This document shows, piece by piece, positions 33,862 through 42,986 of a DNA stretch of 64,000 nucleotides. Under the pieces are notes generated by a model, which was given only the letters and a program-made list of their open reading frames with translations, was not told the DNA's origin and did no database searches. The DNA lies in contig PNLP01000017.1 of NCBI GenBank assembly GCA_013823135.1, positions 62,001-126,000 of the forward strand, given 5' to 3'. The translations under genes were made by a program, and so were the position numbers. The stretch's first letter is position 1. Each line of letters opens with the position of its first letter. The DNA is from Planctomycetaceae bacterium (GTDB taxonomy: Bacteria; Planctomycetota; Planctomycetia; Gemmatales; Gemmataceae).

Positions 33862-34653
33862 ATGACGGCCTTCGATACGAAATTGCCAGTATCGCTCGGC
33901 TTCCGCACGGGCAACACCAGCGTCCACACCAGTCGGACCATGATGCTGGAGGAGCTTTCGCTCCTCTTCGGTAAGGTCGCCCAGGACGCCACCCGTGCCG
34001 CCTACCCGGCTGCGATCACCGACGACAACGTCCTCGGCAAACCGACCCGCACGACCCGGCTGCTGACCGCCAAGCGACTGTCCGAACTCTACACGCTTGA
34101 CCCGTCCAACACACTCTTCCGCCTGCTGCGACACTTTTGGTCCGCCGACCGTGCTGCCCGCCCAGTGCTGGCCTTCTTGACCGCCGCCGCCCGCGACCCG
34201 CTTCTTCGCGAGGCGACCCCATTCGTCCAGGCGATCCCCCAGGGCGAGCCAGTCAAACCGGATCAGATCGCCAGGCACCTGAATGAGGTGTATCCCTCCC
34301 GCTTCAAGGCTTCGACAGCCCTCGCCACCGCCCAGCGGCTCGCGTCGTCATGGGCACAGGCGGGTTTCCTCCAGGGCAAGATCAAGAAGAAGCGATCCAG
34401 GCCTACCGTCACGCCGGTCGCGGCCGCGTTCGCCGTCCTGCTCGGTTACCTATGCGGCTTACGCGGCAAACGGCTGCTCGACTCAGTGTGGACGCGGCTC
34501 CTCGACCGCAAGCCGAGCGAGGTGACCGACCTCATCACCGAGGCGTCCCGGCAGGGCTGGCTGACGCAGAAAGCAGCCGGCACGGTTGTCGAAATCACGT
34601 TCCCCGGATTGCTCAGACCGCAGGAGGAGAAAGCCGCCCATGAGCCGGATTGA
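33862..34653 (+). CDS. brxA: BREX protein BrxA (DUF1819)
   Basis: 263 residues. It is a small helical BREX component known as a DNA-binding protein with NusB-like and winged-helix parts in studied homologues, needed in some BREX systems. The N-terminal SLGFRTGNTSVHTSRTMMLE and GKPTRTTRLLTAKRLSELYT and DPSNTLFRLLRHFW match the DUF1819 pattern (s...LlLl..a..l..G.s...l...v.). It is the first gene of a seven-gene operon; brxB starts 14 bases before its stop. GGAGGTGGCG gives the ribosome binding site. The call rests partly on the operon order, which is that of type 1 BREX. Confidence 0.88.
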   Translation: MTAFDTKLPVSLGFRTGNTSVHTSRTMMLEELSLLFGKVAQDATRAAYPAAITDDNVLGKPTRTTRLLTAKRLSELYTLDPSNTLFRLLRHFWSADRAARPVLAFLTAAARDPLLREATPFVQAIPQGEPVKPDQIARHLNEVYPSRFKASTALATAQRLASSWAQAGFLQGKIKKKRSRPTVTPVAAAFAVLLGYLCGLRGKRLLDSVWTRLLDRKPSEVTDLITEASRQGWLTQKAAGTVVEITFPGLLRPQEEKAAHEPD

Positions 34654-35212
34654 CACCCTCCGCAAGAACTACCAGCGGGTCTGCGGCCTGCACTGGGACC
34701 GGAACGTGGCTGGCCCGCAGCGGGTCTGGTTCGCCGTCTACGACAAAGAAGACGAGCGGAAACTGCGGCTGCGGTTGCCCCTGTTTGAGGAGGCGACCCA
34801 TCAGGCCGGGCACGGCTGGCACCACATTGATTTCACGAACGCCTTCGCGGAATGGCTTTGCAGCCCGCCGTACTCCGACTACGCCGAGAGTTATTTCGCT
34901 GCCCCGGCGCGGCTCGGGGCGGCACCGCTCTCGGCGTTCAAGAAGACCGTTGCCGACCGGCTGACTGACGCCCTGAAAACCGTCGAGCCGGGCGATTCCA
35001 CGGTGGTCGCCATATCGGGTGTGGCCTCGCTGTTCGGGTTCGTCCGGGTTTCAGAACTGCTGCCCCTTGTCGAAGGGCACATTCGCGGCCGGCTGCTGCT
35101 CTTTTTCCCTGGTGTTTACGAACAAGACAACTACCGACTGCTGGACGCCCGAGACGGCTGGAACTACCACGCTGTCCCGATCACCGCAGGCGACGGAGAG
35201 GTCCGACGATGA
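34640..35212 (+). CDS. brxB: BREX protein BrxB (DUF1788)
   Basis: 190 residues, as expected for the DUF1788 family. It starts at ATG 34640 inside the end of brxA and overlaps brxC by ATGA. DSTVVAISGVASLFGFVRVSELL and HIRGRLLLFFPGVYEQDNYRLLDARDGW match the conserved centre and end of BrxB proteins (the 'lfPg...gn.y.lld..dg..y' motif). Its biochemical role is not well established; it is required for phage exclusion in type 1 BREX systems. Confidence 0.92.
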   Translation: MSRIDTLRKNYQRVCGLHWDRNVAGPQRVWFAVYDKEDERKLRLRLPLFEEATHQAGHGWHHIDFTNAFAEWLCSPPYSDYAESYFAAPARLGAAPLSAFKKTVADRLTDALKTVEPGDSTVVAISGVASLFGFVRVSELLPLVEGHIRGRLLLFFPGVYEQDNYRLLDARDGWNYHAVPITAGDGEVRR

Positions 35213-38200
35213 ACAACCGTGAGGTCTACGAAAAGGACCCCAGCACCAACCGGCTCCTGAACAACGGGGTCGCCAAGGTGTCGAGCGGGCAGTCCGACTC
35301 CGAACTCGACACCCTCCGGTATGAGGTCGGCAACTTCGTCTGCGACGGTCAGTACGCAGACGGGCTGGCCCGCGTCCTGAGTACCTATCTCGACCACCTC
35401 GACAAGGCCGAGCAGCCGGGCGTATGGGTTAGCGGGTTCTTCGGCAGCGGCAAGAGCCATCTAGTCAAACTGCTCCAGCACTTGTGGATCGACTACGAAT
35501 TCCCGGACAAAGCGAAGGCACGCGGCCTCGCCAAGTTGCCTGAGAAGGTCCGAGAACTGCTCACCGAGTTGTCGAATCGGGCGAAGCGGTTCGGCGGTCT
35601 GCACGCCGCCGCCGGGACGCTCGGGGCCGGGGCCGGCGACAGCGTCCGGCTTGAGGTGATGCGGATCATCTTCACTTCGGTCGGCTTGCCGGAAGATTTC
35701 GCCCGAGCGAATTTCGTCATGTGGTTGCGGCACGAAAAGTTGGAGGGGGCCGTCCGCAAACACGTCGAACAAGCCGGCCGGGACTACGAACTGGAACTGG
35801 CGAACCTGTACGTTTCGGACGCGATGGCGAAGGCCGTCCTCGCCGCACGCCCGGACTTCGCCCAGTCACCCGCCGACGTGAAGTTGCTGCTGGAGAAGCA
35901 GTTCCCCGAGAAGGCCGACGTGTCGATTGACGACATGGTCAAGGCTGCGAAGCGGGCCGTCGCTCGTGAGGGGAAGCCGCCCTGCACGCTGCTCGTACTC
36001 GACGAAGTTCAACAGTACATCGGGGATAGCGTTGACCGGGCATACGCCATCGACGTGTTGCAGCGACAATTCGTCCCGAAGATGGGGGCGACCCTCATCG
36101 TCGTCGCCACCGGCCAGAACGCCCTGAGCGGCATTCCTCTGCTGCAAAAGATTCAGGGCGACTTCCCGGTCGCGGTCGAGTTGCAAGACACCGATGTCGA
36201 ACAGGTCACACGCGAAGTCGTCCTGAAGAAGAAAGCCACTGCTGAAACGGCGGTCAAGAAACTGCTGGGCGACCACAGCGGGGAAATCGAGCGACAACTG
36301 GCGGGGAGCAAGATTGCGTTCGTCCCGCGGGACCGAGTCTTGCTCGTCCCCGACTACCCGATCCTGCCCGTCCGCCGGCGTTTCTGGGAGAAAGTGCTGA
36401 GGGCGGTGGACAAGGCGGGCACGGGTGCGCAACTTCGCACGCAACTCTGGATCGTCTACGACGCCGTTCAGCAGACCGCCGATAAGCCGCTCGGCACCGT
36501 AATCGGCGGGGCGTTCCTGTTTGAACACATCAAGACGCGGGTGTTGCAATCCGGCGTGCTGTTGCAGGAACTATCGGAAACGATTGCTCGGCAGAAGCAG
36601 GAAGAAGACGGCGACCTTCGCTACCAGATTTGTGCCCTGATCTTCCTCATCGGCCAGCTCCCTCACACCGGCCCGGCTGACGCAGGCATCCGAGCGAATC
36701 CCGAAACGTTGGCCGACCTGTTGGTCACCGATCTCACCAAGGGCAGTAGCAAACTCCGCAAGAGGGTTCCTGAGCTGCTCGACAAGCTGGTCGCGTCCGG
36801 GGCGGTCATGCTGGTCGAAGACGAGTATCGGATGCAGACTCGCGAGGGTGCGGAATGGAATCAGGCGTTCCACGAAGCCCGGAACAAGCTGCTGAATGAG
36901 GTCGGCAAGCTCGCCGGCGAGCGGTCGCAACTGCTCAAGTCCCAGTGCGGCGAAATCCTGAAGAAGGCGAAATTGCTGCACGGGACCAGTAAGGAGGCCC
37001 GGAAGTTCGACCTCCACTTCGGGGCTGACGCCCCGCCGACCGGCGGCAACATTCCAGTTTGGGTTCGGGACGGGTGGGACGTGCCCGAGAAGACTGTGCT
37101 GGCCGACGCCCGTGCGGCCGGAGACGCCGCTGCCGTGTTCGGGTTCGTCCCGAAACGACAGGACGATGAACTGAAGCAGGCCGTCGCTTCGTACTACGCC
37201 GCCACGGCGACCATACAGGGCAAGGGCACGCCGACCACGCCGGAGGGAATGGAAGCCCGTAAGGCGATGGAAACGCGGCAGGAGCAGGCTCTGCGGACCC
37301 GCGACGGCCTCATCAACGACATCCTGAATGAGACGGCCGTGTACATGGCTGGCGGCGACCCGGTGGCCGGGGTGCTGTTGGAGGCGAAAGTGCTGGACGG
37401 GGTCAGGACTTGCTTGGACCGGCTGTACTCGCAGTTCCACCAGGCAGACTCGGCTGATTGGCACAAAGTGATCGAGCGGTCCCGCAAGGGCGACGGGGAC
37501 GCCCTTGCGGCGGTCAGCCATAAGGGCGACCCGGAATCGCACCCGGTGTCAAAGGCGGTTCTGGCGTTCGTCGGCAGCGGGAAGAAGGGTACCGACATTC
37601 GCAAACAGTTCGGCGGTCCTCCTTACGGTTGGCCGCAGGACGCAGTGGATGCCGCACTGATCGTCCTGACCGCCGCGGGGTCGCTCCAGGCCCGTACCGC
37701 GACCGGCCCTGTCGGCAAGGGCGGGCTGGACCAGAAGAACATCGCGGCCGCCGAGTTCCGGGTTGAGTCGATCACCCTGACTACGGTCGAGTTGATCGCC
37801 CTCCGCACCCTGTTCAAAAAGGGCGGGTTTAACACCACGCCCGGCCAGGAGTCAGCTCACGCCGCCGAGTTCCTTGCAAAACTGGTGAAGCTGGCTGAGG
37901 AGGCCGGAGGCGACCCACCGTTGCCAAAGCAACCGGGAACGACCCACCTCAGTGACCTCGCCGGCCGGGTTGGCAACGACCAGTTGAAGGCGATCCACGA
38001 CGCCAAGGACCGACTCGGCCAGGAGGTGACCGAGTGGCAACTGGTGAAGGAACTGATCACCAAACGCTTCCCCCGGTGGCGGCAACTGACGGCCCTCCTA
38101 CACCACGCGGCCGACCTGCCGGTCGCTGCCGAAGTCCGGCCTGAGGTCGAGGCGGTCGAGGCGAACCGCACCCTGCTTGCGGACCCGGACCCGGTGCCCG

Positions 38201-38637
38201 GTTTGGTGGGCAAGTTGGCCGACGCCCTGCGGGTCGCGCTGAAGCAGACCCATTCGGCCTGCACGTCTGCCCACGACGCCGGCATGGCCGCACTAGACGC
38301 TTCGCTGGTGTGGCAGAAACTTCTCCCGCAGCAGCGGTACGATTTGCTGACCAAGAACTGGGTGCGGACACTGCCGACCGTCGAGGTCGGGACGACCGAG
38401 GAAATCCTCGGCACACTTGGCACGGTAAAACTGAATGAACTCCGGGCGATCTCTCACGCCCTGCCGGGCCAATTCTCACACGCCGTAACCGACGCGGCAA
38501 AGTTGCTGGAACCGAAGGCCCAGACGATCACGCTCCCGAGCAGCACGGTCAAAGACGAAGCCGAGTTGCAGGCGTGGTTAGACGATGTGAAGGCCCGCGT
38601 TCTCGCCAAACTGAAGGAAGGCCCGGTGATTCTGTGA
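35209..38637 (+). CDS. brxC: BREX ATPase BrxC
   Basis: 1142 residues, normal for BrxC. It is a large P-loop ATPase of the BREX complex. The N-terminus MNNREVYEKDPSTNRLLNNG is the family signature, followed by the Walker A GFFGSGKSH at residues 76-84 and a Walker B TLLVLDEVQQYIG with D265-E266. The C-terminal half is helical with a coiled-coil-like stretch (TPEGMEARKAMETRQEQALR). Its last bases overlap the pglX GTG start (GTGA), so the two are translationally coupled. Confidence 0.96.
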   Translation: MNNREVYEKDPSTNRLLNNGVAKVSSGQSDSELDTLRYEVGNFVCDGQYADGLARVLSTYLDHLDKAEQPGVWVSGFFGSGKSHLVKLLQHLWIDYEFPDKAKARGLAKLPEKVRELLTELSNRAKRFGGLHAAAGTLGAGAGDSVRLEVMRIIFTSVGLPEDFARANFVMWLRHEKLEGAVRKHVEQAGRDYELELANLYVSDAMAKAVLAARPDFAQSPADVKLLLEKQFPEKADVSIDDMVKAAKRAVAREGKPPCTLLVLDEVQQYIGDSVDRAYAIDVLQRQFVPKMGATLIVVATGQNALSGIPLLQKIQGDFPVAVELQDTDVEQVTREVVLKKKATAETAVKKLLGDHSGEIERQLAGSKIAFVPRDRVLLVPDYPILPVRRRFWEKVLRAVDKAGTGAQLRTQLWIVYDAVQQTADKPLGTVIGGAFLFEHIKTRVLQSGVLLQELSETIARQKQEEDGDLRYQICALIFLIGQLPHTGPADAGIRANPETLADLLVTDLTKGSSKLRKRVPELLDKLVASGAVMLVEDEYRMQTREGAEWNQAFHEARNKLLNEVGKLAGERSQLLKSQCGEILKKAKLLHGTSKEARKFDLHFGADAPPTGGNIPVWVRDGWDVPEKTVLADARAAGDAAAVFGFVPKRQDDELKQAVASYYAATATIQGKGTPTTPEGMEARKAMETRQEQALRTRDGLINDILNETAVYMAGGDPVAGVLLEAKVLDGVRTCLDRLYSQFHQADSADWHKVIERSRKGDGDALAAVSHKGDPESHPVSKAVLAFVGSGKKGTDIRKQFGGPPYGWPQDAVDAALIVLTAAGSLQARTATGPVGKGGLDQKNIAAAEFRVESITLTTVELIALRTLFKKGGFNTTPGQESAHAAEFLAKLVKLAEEAGGDPPLPKQPGTTHLSDLAGRVGNDQLKAIHDAKDRLGQEVTEWQLVKELITKRFPRWRQLTALLHHAADLPVAAEVRPEVEAVEANRTLLADPDPVPGLVGKLADALRVALKQTHSACTSAHDAGMAALDASLVWQKLLPQQRYDLLTKNWVRTLPTVEVGTTEEILGTLGTVKLNELRAISHALPGQFSHAVTDAAKLLEPKAQTITLPSSTVKDEAELQAWLDDVKARVLAKLKEGPVIL

Positions 38638-41600
38638 CGCCCCTAAATTCCGACCTCCGGCGGCAACTGGAGAACGTCGTCGTCCAGGCCCGCGATGAAG
38701 CCGAGGCGTCAGCACGCTCTGCGTTGACCAAACTGGCCGTGGACGCGGCCGATCCGTTTGACCACTTCGATGCCAATCAGCGAGATCGGCGGAATCGGCT
38801 CCGTGCCCGTGGCCGGCAGGTCGGGGACCTGCGGCACACGAACTCGACTCAGTCTATCGACCAACTGACTCAGGAGTTGGCTTACGAATACTGGCACCGG
38901 ATGTTGTTCGCCCGGTTCCTAGCCGAGAACCACCTGCTCATGCACCCCGACGGGGTGCCGGTCAGCCTGGACGATTGCAAGGAGTTGGCCCCAGACGAAG
39001 GAGCGGCGGACGAGTACGTCCTCGCCGCCCGGTACGCCTCGCGGATGCTGCCGCAGATTTTCCGCACTGACGACGTGCTGCTGGAGATCGAGTTCGCCCC
39101 GGAACAGCGGCTCGCCCTGGAGCAGCTACTAGCCTGCCTGCCCAGTGAGACCTTCCTGGCCGACGACAGCCTCGGCTGGGTGTACCAGTTCTGGCAGACG
39201 AAGCGGAAGGATGAGGTGAACAAGGGTGGTGAGAAGATCGACGGCACCACACTGTCTGCGGTCACCCAGTTGTTCACCGAGCATTACATGGTGCAGTTCC
39301 TGCTGCACAACACAATCGGTGCATGGTGGTGCGGCCGGCACGGGATCAAGGGGCCGGCAGGCGGTGCGGGCGTGCCGACCGGGCAAGCTCCAGCCGAGAT
39401 GGAGTACCTTCGGTGGGGGGACGACGGTTCTCCGGCGGCGGGGACGTTCCCCGGTTGGCCTAAGACGCTATCCGAGTTCACGGGCCTCGACCCGTGCTGC
39501 GGGAGCGGGCATTTCTTGGTGGCGATGTTCAACCTGCTGGTCCCACTGCGGATGAAAGACGAAGGGCTGTCGGCGGCGGAAGCGTGTGACGCGGTCCTCA
39601 AGCAGAACCTGTTCGGGCTGGAACTCGATCCTCGGTGTGTTCAGATCGCGGCGTTCGCCTTGGCCCTGGCGGCGTGGAAGTACCCCAACACCGGAGGCTA
39701 CCGCGAACTTCCGCCGCTAAACATCGCCTGCTCGGGGCAGGGTGTGTCGGGCAAGCGGGAGCAGTGGCTTGCCCTCGCCAACGGGGACGCGGACCTTGGT
39801 GAACAGATCGAGTTGCTGTATGAGATGTTCATCCACGCTCCACACCTCGGGTCGCTCATCGACCCGGTGCTAATCGGCGGGCCGCTGTTCCAGGGCATCT
39901 ACGCGGACTTGCACCCACGGCTGGCACGGCGACTGGCGAAGTTCGTCGGGGACGCTGACCAGACCGCAGTTGGCGTGGCTGCTCAGGGCATAGCAAAAGC
40001 CGCCGAGCTTCTTTCCGGCCGGTACACACTGGTGATCACGAATGTGCCTTACCTCGGGCGCGGCAAGCAAGCGGATGTGGTCAGGGGGTTTCTGGAGGCG
40101 CATTACGACGAAGGGAAAGCCGATCTCGCCACCGCGTTCGTGTTGCGGAGCCTGGAATTGTGCAAGTCTGGCGGTAGCACGGCGTTGGTTACGCCGCAGA
40201 ATTGGCTGTTTCTCGGCAGCTATCGGAAATTACGCGAGACTCTGTTGAAAACGCGGACATGGAACACTGTCGCCCGATTGGGGCCGCGTGCGTTTGAGAC
40301 AATCACCGGCGAGGTCGTCAACGTAACGCTGTTGGCAATCACCGCCACGAAGCCCGACGACGACGCGATGATGGCTGGGTTGGACGTAGCGGACGCGAAG
40401 ACAACCGGCGAGAAAGCCGCCCGCCTTGCCGGTCGCCAAATGACTCCCATACAGTTTGTGCGACAGGTGGACCAGTTGCGGAACCCAGATGCGGTGCTGA
40501 TTATTGGCAAGAGCAATGTCGGTGAGTTGCTCTCAACCTACGCACATAGCCATAAAGGTATTTCTACAGGTGATGATGCACAATTTGTGCAATCATTTTG
40601 GGAGCAAGCAGTCTTTCACAACGGCTGGGTCAATCAGCAGAGTGCCGCCGACCAAACCGATTTATACAGAGGTTTGCATTACAAATTGCTTTTTGAGAAT
40701 GGCAGGGGCCGCCTCCGCTCGTTGAACTCTCGACAGGACAGGGATAGAAAGCGTGACTTGCACGGCATATCCATTTGGGGTAAACGTGGTGTCTCAGTCA
40801 ATCTGATGGGAGAGCTAGAAGTATCACTCTACGCCGGTGAATCGTTCGACACGAACATTTCGGCGTTAATACCGTATGATCAAAACTTGCTGCCAGCTAT
40901 CTGGTGTTATTGCTCATCACAACACTTTTCTGACCATATTAGAACTATCAACCAGAAACTGAGCCTTGCCGATTCAACTCTCGTAAAAGTTCCATTCGAC
41001 CTGGCGCATTGGCAGAGCGTCGCGGCTGAGAAATACCCAGACGGTCTCCCTGAGCCGCACTCGAATGACCCGACGCAGTGGCTGTTCAAGGGGGACATTG
41101 CGACTTGCACTGAGCCACTTCAGGTCGCCGTAGCCCGGTTGCTCGGTTACCGCTGGCCCGAACAGCCCGCCGGTCCGGCCGCCGTGGATAACCTCGCGGA
41201 CGACGACGGCATCGTCTGTCTGCCGGGCGTCCGTGAGGAAGCACCCGCCGCCGAGCGGCTGCGGGACGTGCTGATCGCGGGCTACGGCGTGAAGTGGTCT
41301 GAATCGGTCCTCACGAAGCTGCTCACCGACGCCGGCTGCAAGGCCGGAGCCACGCTACACGACTGGCTCGCAACGTCGTACTTCGATCAGCACTGCAAAC
41401 GGTTCGGCCAGAGGCCGTTCATATGGCACCTCTGGGACGGCCGGAAGGACGGCTTCTCGGCATTGGTGAACTACCACAAGCTGAACCACAAGACGCTGGA
41501 AAACCTGACGTACTCTTACCTCGGGGACTGGATCACGGTCCAAACTACTGAGGCGAAGGCCGGTAAGGTCGGGGCTGACCTCAGGCTCGCCGCCGCCCAA

Positions 41601-42986
41601 CAATTGCAAGACGCATTGAAACTCATCCTCGCTGGCGATCAGCCTTACGATATTTTCGTCCGATGGAAGCCGCTATCTGAGCAGGCTATCGGGTGGAACC
41701 CAGACTTGAACGATGGGGTGCGGATGAACATTCGCCCCTTCGTGGAAGCTGGTGTCCTCCGCAAAAATCCGAACCTGAAGTGGGCGAAGGATCGGGGCAA
41801 TGATCCTACGCGGGACAAGGCTGAGTTTCCTTGGTTTTGGGACGGCGACACTGCGACCGGCGAGCGGGTCAACGACATTCACCTCACTAATGCCCTAAAG
41901 CTGACATCCAGGCAGTTGCCACCAGACCGGGAAGTGCGGCCGGTCAACCACCTGTTGATCCGCAATTTCAGGAGCATTCGGGACATTCGGATTGATCTGG
42001 ATCGATTCACGATGTTTGTCGGAGCCAATGGCTCAGGAAAATCAAGCATCTTGCAGAGTCTCGACCTGATCTGTAGGGCCTTTAATTCGTCGGATAACAA
42101 AGAGGCCGGCGACCTTGCTCAAGCCACAAGCAAGGTGCAAGAGGCTCCGGTCGAAATTAGAGTCGGCGTCAATGGAAGCTGGTATCGCTACCGCACGAAT
42201 AGACCAATAACGACTGTTGGCTCAGCAGCCCAGGAGGCTGCTTGGACGCCCGGGAGTCGAGAAGTCACCACAGACCTCGACGCCACCGTTTGGAAGCAGT
42301 GGAAGCAAGCGTCGAGTGGTTCGCAACCGCTGCCTCAGTCCGCCTTACTCCGTCTCGGGGCTTCGAGGCTCGCAGGGTCGAGTCGAACCGCTTTGGACCC
42401 AATCCTTTCGGGACATGAAAGGGCAGACTTGTTTGCCGCGTTGGTAAACATTGCACGGAATGACCGGGAGTCGTGGCAACGGTTACAGTCCGACCTCCGG
42501 CGGATCATCGCCAGCGTCCGTCGAATTAGGGTAATTCCACTGGAGGGGGGGGAGCCGGCAAACCTCCTGTTCGACACTCCCTGGGCGGATTCGGTCCAAC
42601 CCGATCAGCTAAGTGAAGGCACCTTACTCGTTCTCGACTTGCTGGTGGCACTCTATGAATCAGGTCGTCCTAGTCTCATCCTACTCGATGACTTGGATCG
42701 AGGGTTACACCCGAAGGCTCAAACGGAGTTGGTTACACTGCTACGGCGGCTGTTGGAGACGTATCCAGACCTGCAAATAGTCGCCACGACCCACTCGCCT
42801 TACATGCTCGATTCCATGAAAGCGAGTGAGGTTCGGATGACCACGCTGCGGGATGACGGACCAACAGCGTGTGCCGCCCTTACCAGCCATCCAAACTTCC
42901 CGAAATGGAAGGACCAGATGTCTCCAGGCGAGATGTGGAGTCTGGTTGGTGAAAAGTGGCTGCTCAATCAGGAGGCCAGCGAATGA
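38634..42986 (+). CDS. pglX: PglX (BrxX) methyltransferase fused to an AAA_21/SMC-type ATPase
   Basis: 1450 residues starting at GTG 38634, overlapping the brxC stop. Residues 1 to about 1095 are a full PglX adenine-N6 DNA methyltransferase that marks host DNA for BREX: SAM motif LDPCCGSGHF (D286), catalytic NVPY at 470-473, a target-recognition region at about 616-789 encoded by visibly AT-richer DNA, and the usual end WFWDGDTATGERVNDIHLTN. Where PglX normally stops, the frame goes on through REVRPVNHLLIRNFRSIRDI into a complete SMC-like ATPase: Walker A GANGSGKSS (1130-1138), SEGTLLVLDLLVAL signature helix, Walker B LILLDDLDRGLHP (D1352-D1353), H-loop TTHSPYML (H1387). No stop codon separates them. 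An in-frame GTG at 41934 behind GGGAA could also give a free ATPase. Confidence 0.95.
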   Translation: MTPLNSDLRRQLENVVVQARDEAEASARSALTKLAVDAADPFDHFDANQRDRRNRLRARGRQVGDLRHTNSTQSIDQLTQELAYEYWHRMLFARFLAENHLLMHPDGVPVSLDDCKELAPDEGAADEYVLAARYASRMLPQIFRTDDVLLEIEFAPEQRLALEQLLACLPSETFLADDSLGWVYQFWQTKRKDEVNKGGEKIDGTTLSAVTQLFTEHYMVQFLLHNTIGAWWCGRHGIKGPAGGAGVPTGQAPAEMEYLRWGDDGSPAAGTFPGWPKTLSEFTGLDPCCGSGHFLVAMFNLLVPLRMKDEGLSAAEACDAVLKQNLFGLELDPRCVQIAAFALALAAWKYPNTGGYRELPPLNIACSGQGVSGKREQWLALANGDADLGEQIELLYEMFIHAPHLGSLIDPVLIGGPLFQGIYADLHPRLARRLAKFVGDADQTAVGVAAQGIAKAAELLSGRYTLVITNVPYLGRGKQADVVRGFLEAHYDEGKADLATAFVLRSLELCKSGGSTALVTPQNWLFLGSYRKLRETLLKTRTWNTVARLGPRAFETITGEVVNVTLLAITATKPDDDAMMAGLDVADAKTTGEKAARLAGRQMTPIQFVRQVDQLRNPDAVLIIGKSNVGELLSTYAHSHKGISTGDDAQFVQSFWEQAVFHNGWVNQQSAADQTDLYRGLHYKLLFENGRGRLRSLNSRQDRDRKRDLHGISIWGKRGVSVNLMGELEVSLYAGESFDTNISALIPYDQNLLPAIWCYCSSQHFSDHIRTINQKLSLADSTLVKVPFDLAHWQSVAAEKYPDGLPEPHSNDPTQWLFKGDIATCTEPLQVAVARLLGYRWPEQPAGPAAVDNLADDDGIVCLPGVREEAPAAERLRDVLIAGYGVKWSESVLTKLLTDAGCKAGATLHDWLATSYFDQHCKRFGQRPFIWHLWDGRKDGFSALVNYHKLNHKTLENLTYSYLGDWITVQTTEAKAGKVGADLRLAAAQQLQDALKLILAGDQPYDIFVRWKPLSEQAIGWNPDLNDGVRMNIRPFVEAGVLRKNPNLKWAKDRGNDPTRDKAEFPWFWDGDTATGERVNDIHLTNALKLTSRQLPPDREVRPVNHLLIRNFRSIRDIRIDLDRFTMFVGANGSGKSSILQSLDLICRAFNSSDNKEAGDLAQATSKVQEAPVEIRVGVNGSWYRYRTNRPITTVGSAAQEAAWTPGSREVTTDLDATVWKQWKQASSGSQPLPQSALLRLGASRLAGSSRTALDPILSGHERADLFAALVNIARNDRESWQRLQSDLRRIIASVRRIRVIPLEGGEPANLLFDTPWADSVQPDQLSEGTLLVLDLLVALYESGRPSLILLDDLDRGLHPKAQTELVTLLRRLLETYPDLQIVATTHSPYMLDSMKASEVRMTTLRDDGPTACAALTSHPNFPKWKDQMSPGEMWSLVGEKWLLNQEASE

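Noticed and set aside
33533..33865. 110-residue frame ending at the brxA start
   Set aside because: Pro/Ser/Arg-rich without motif or translation signal; looks like random open frame in GC-rich DNA.
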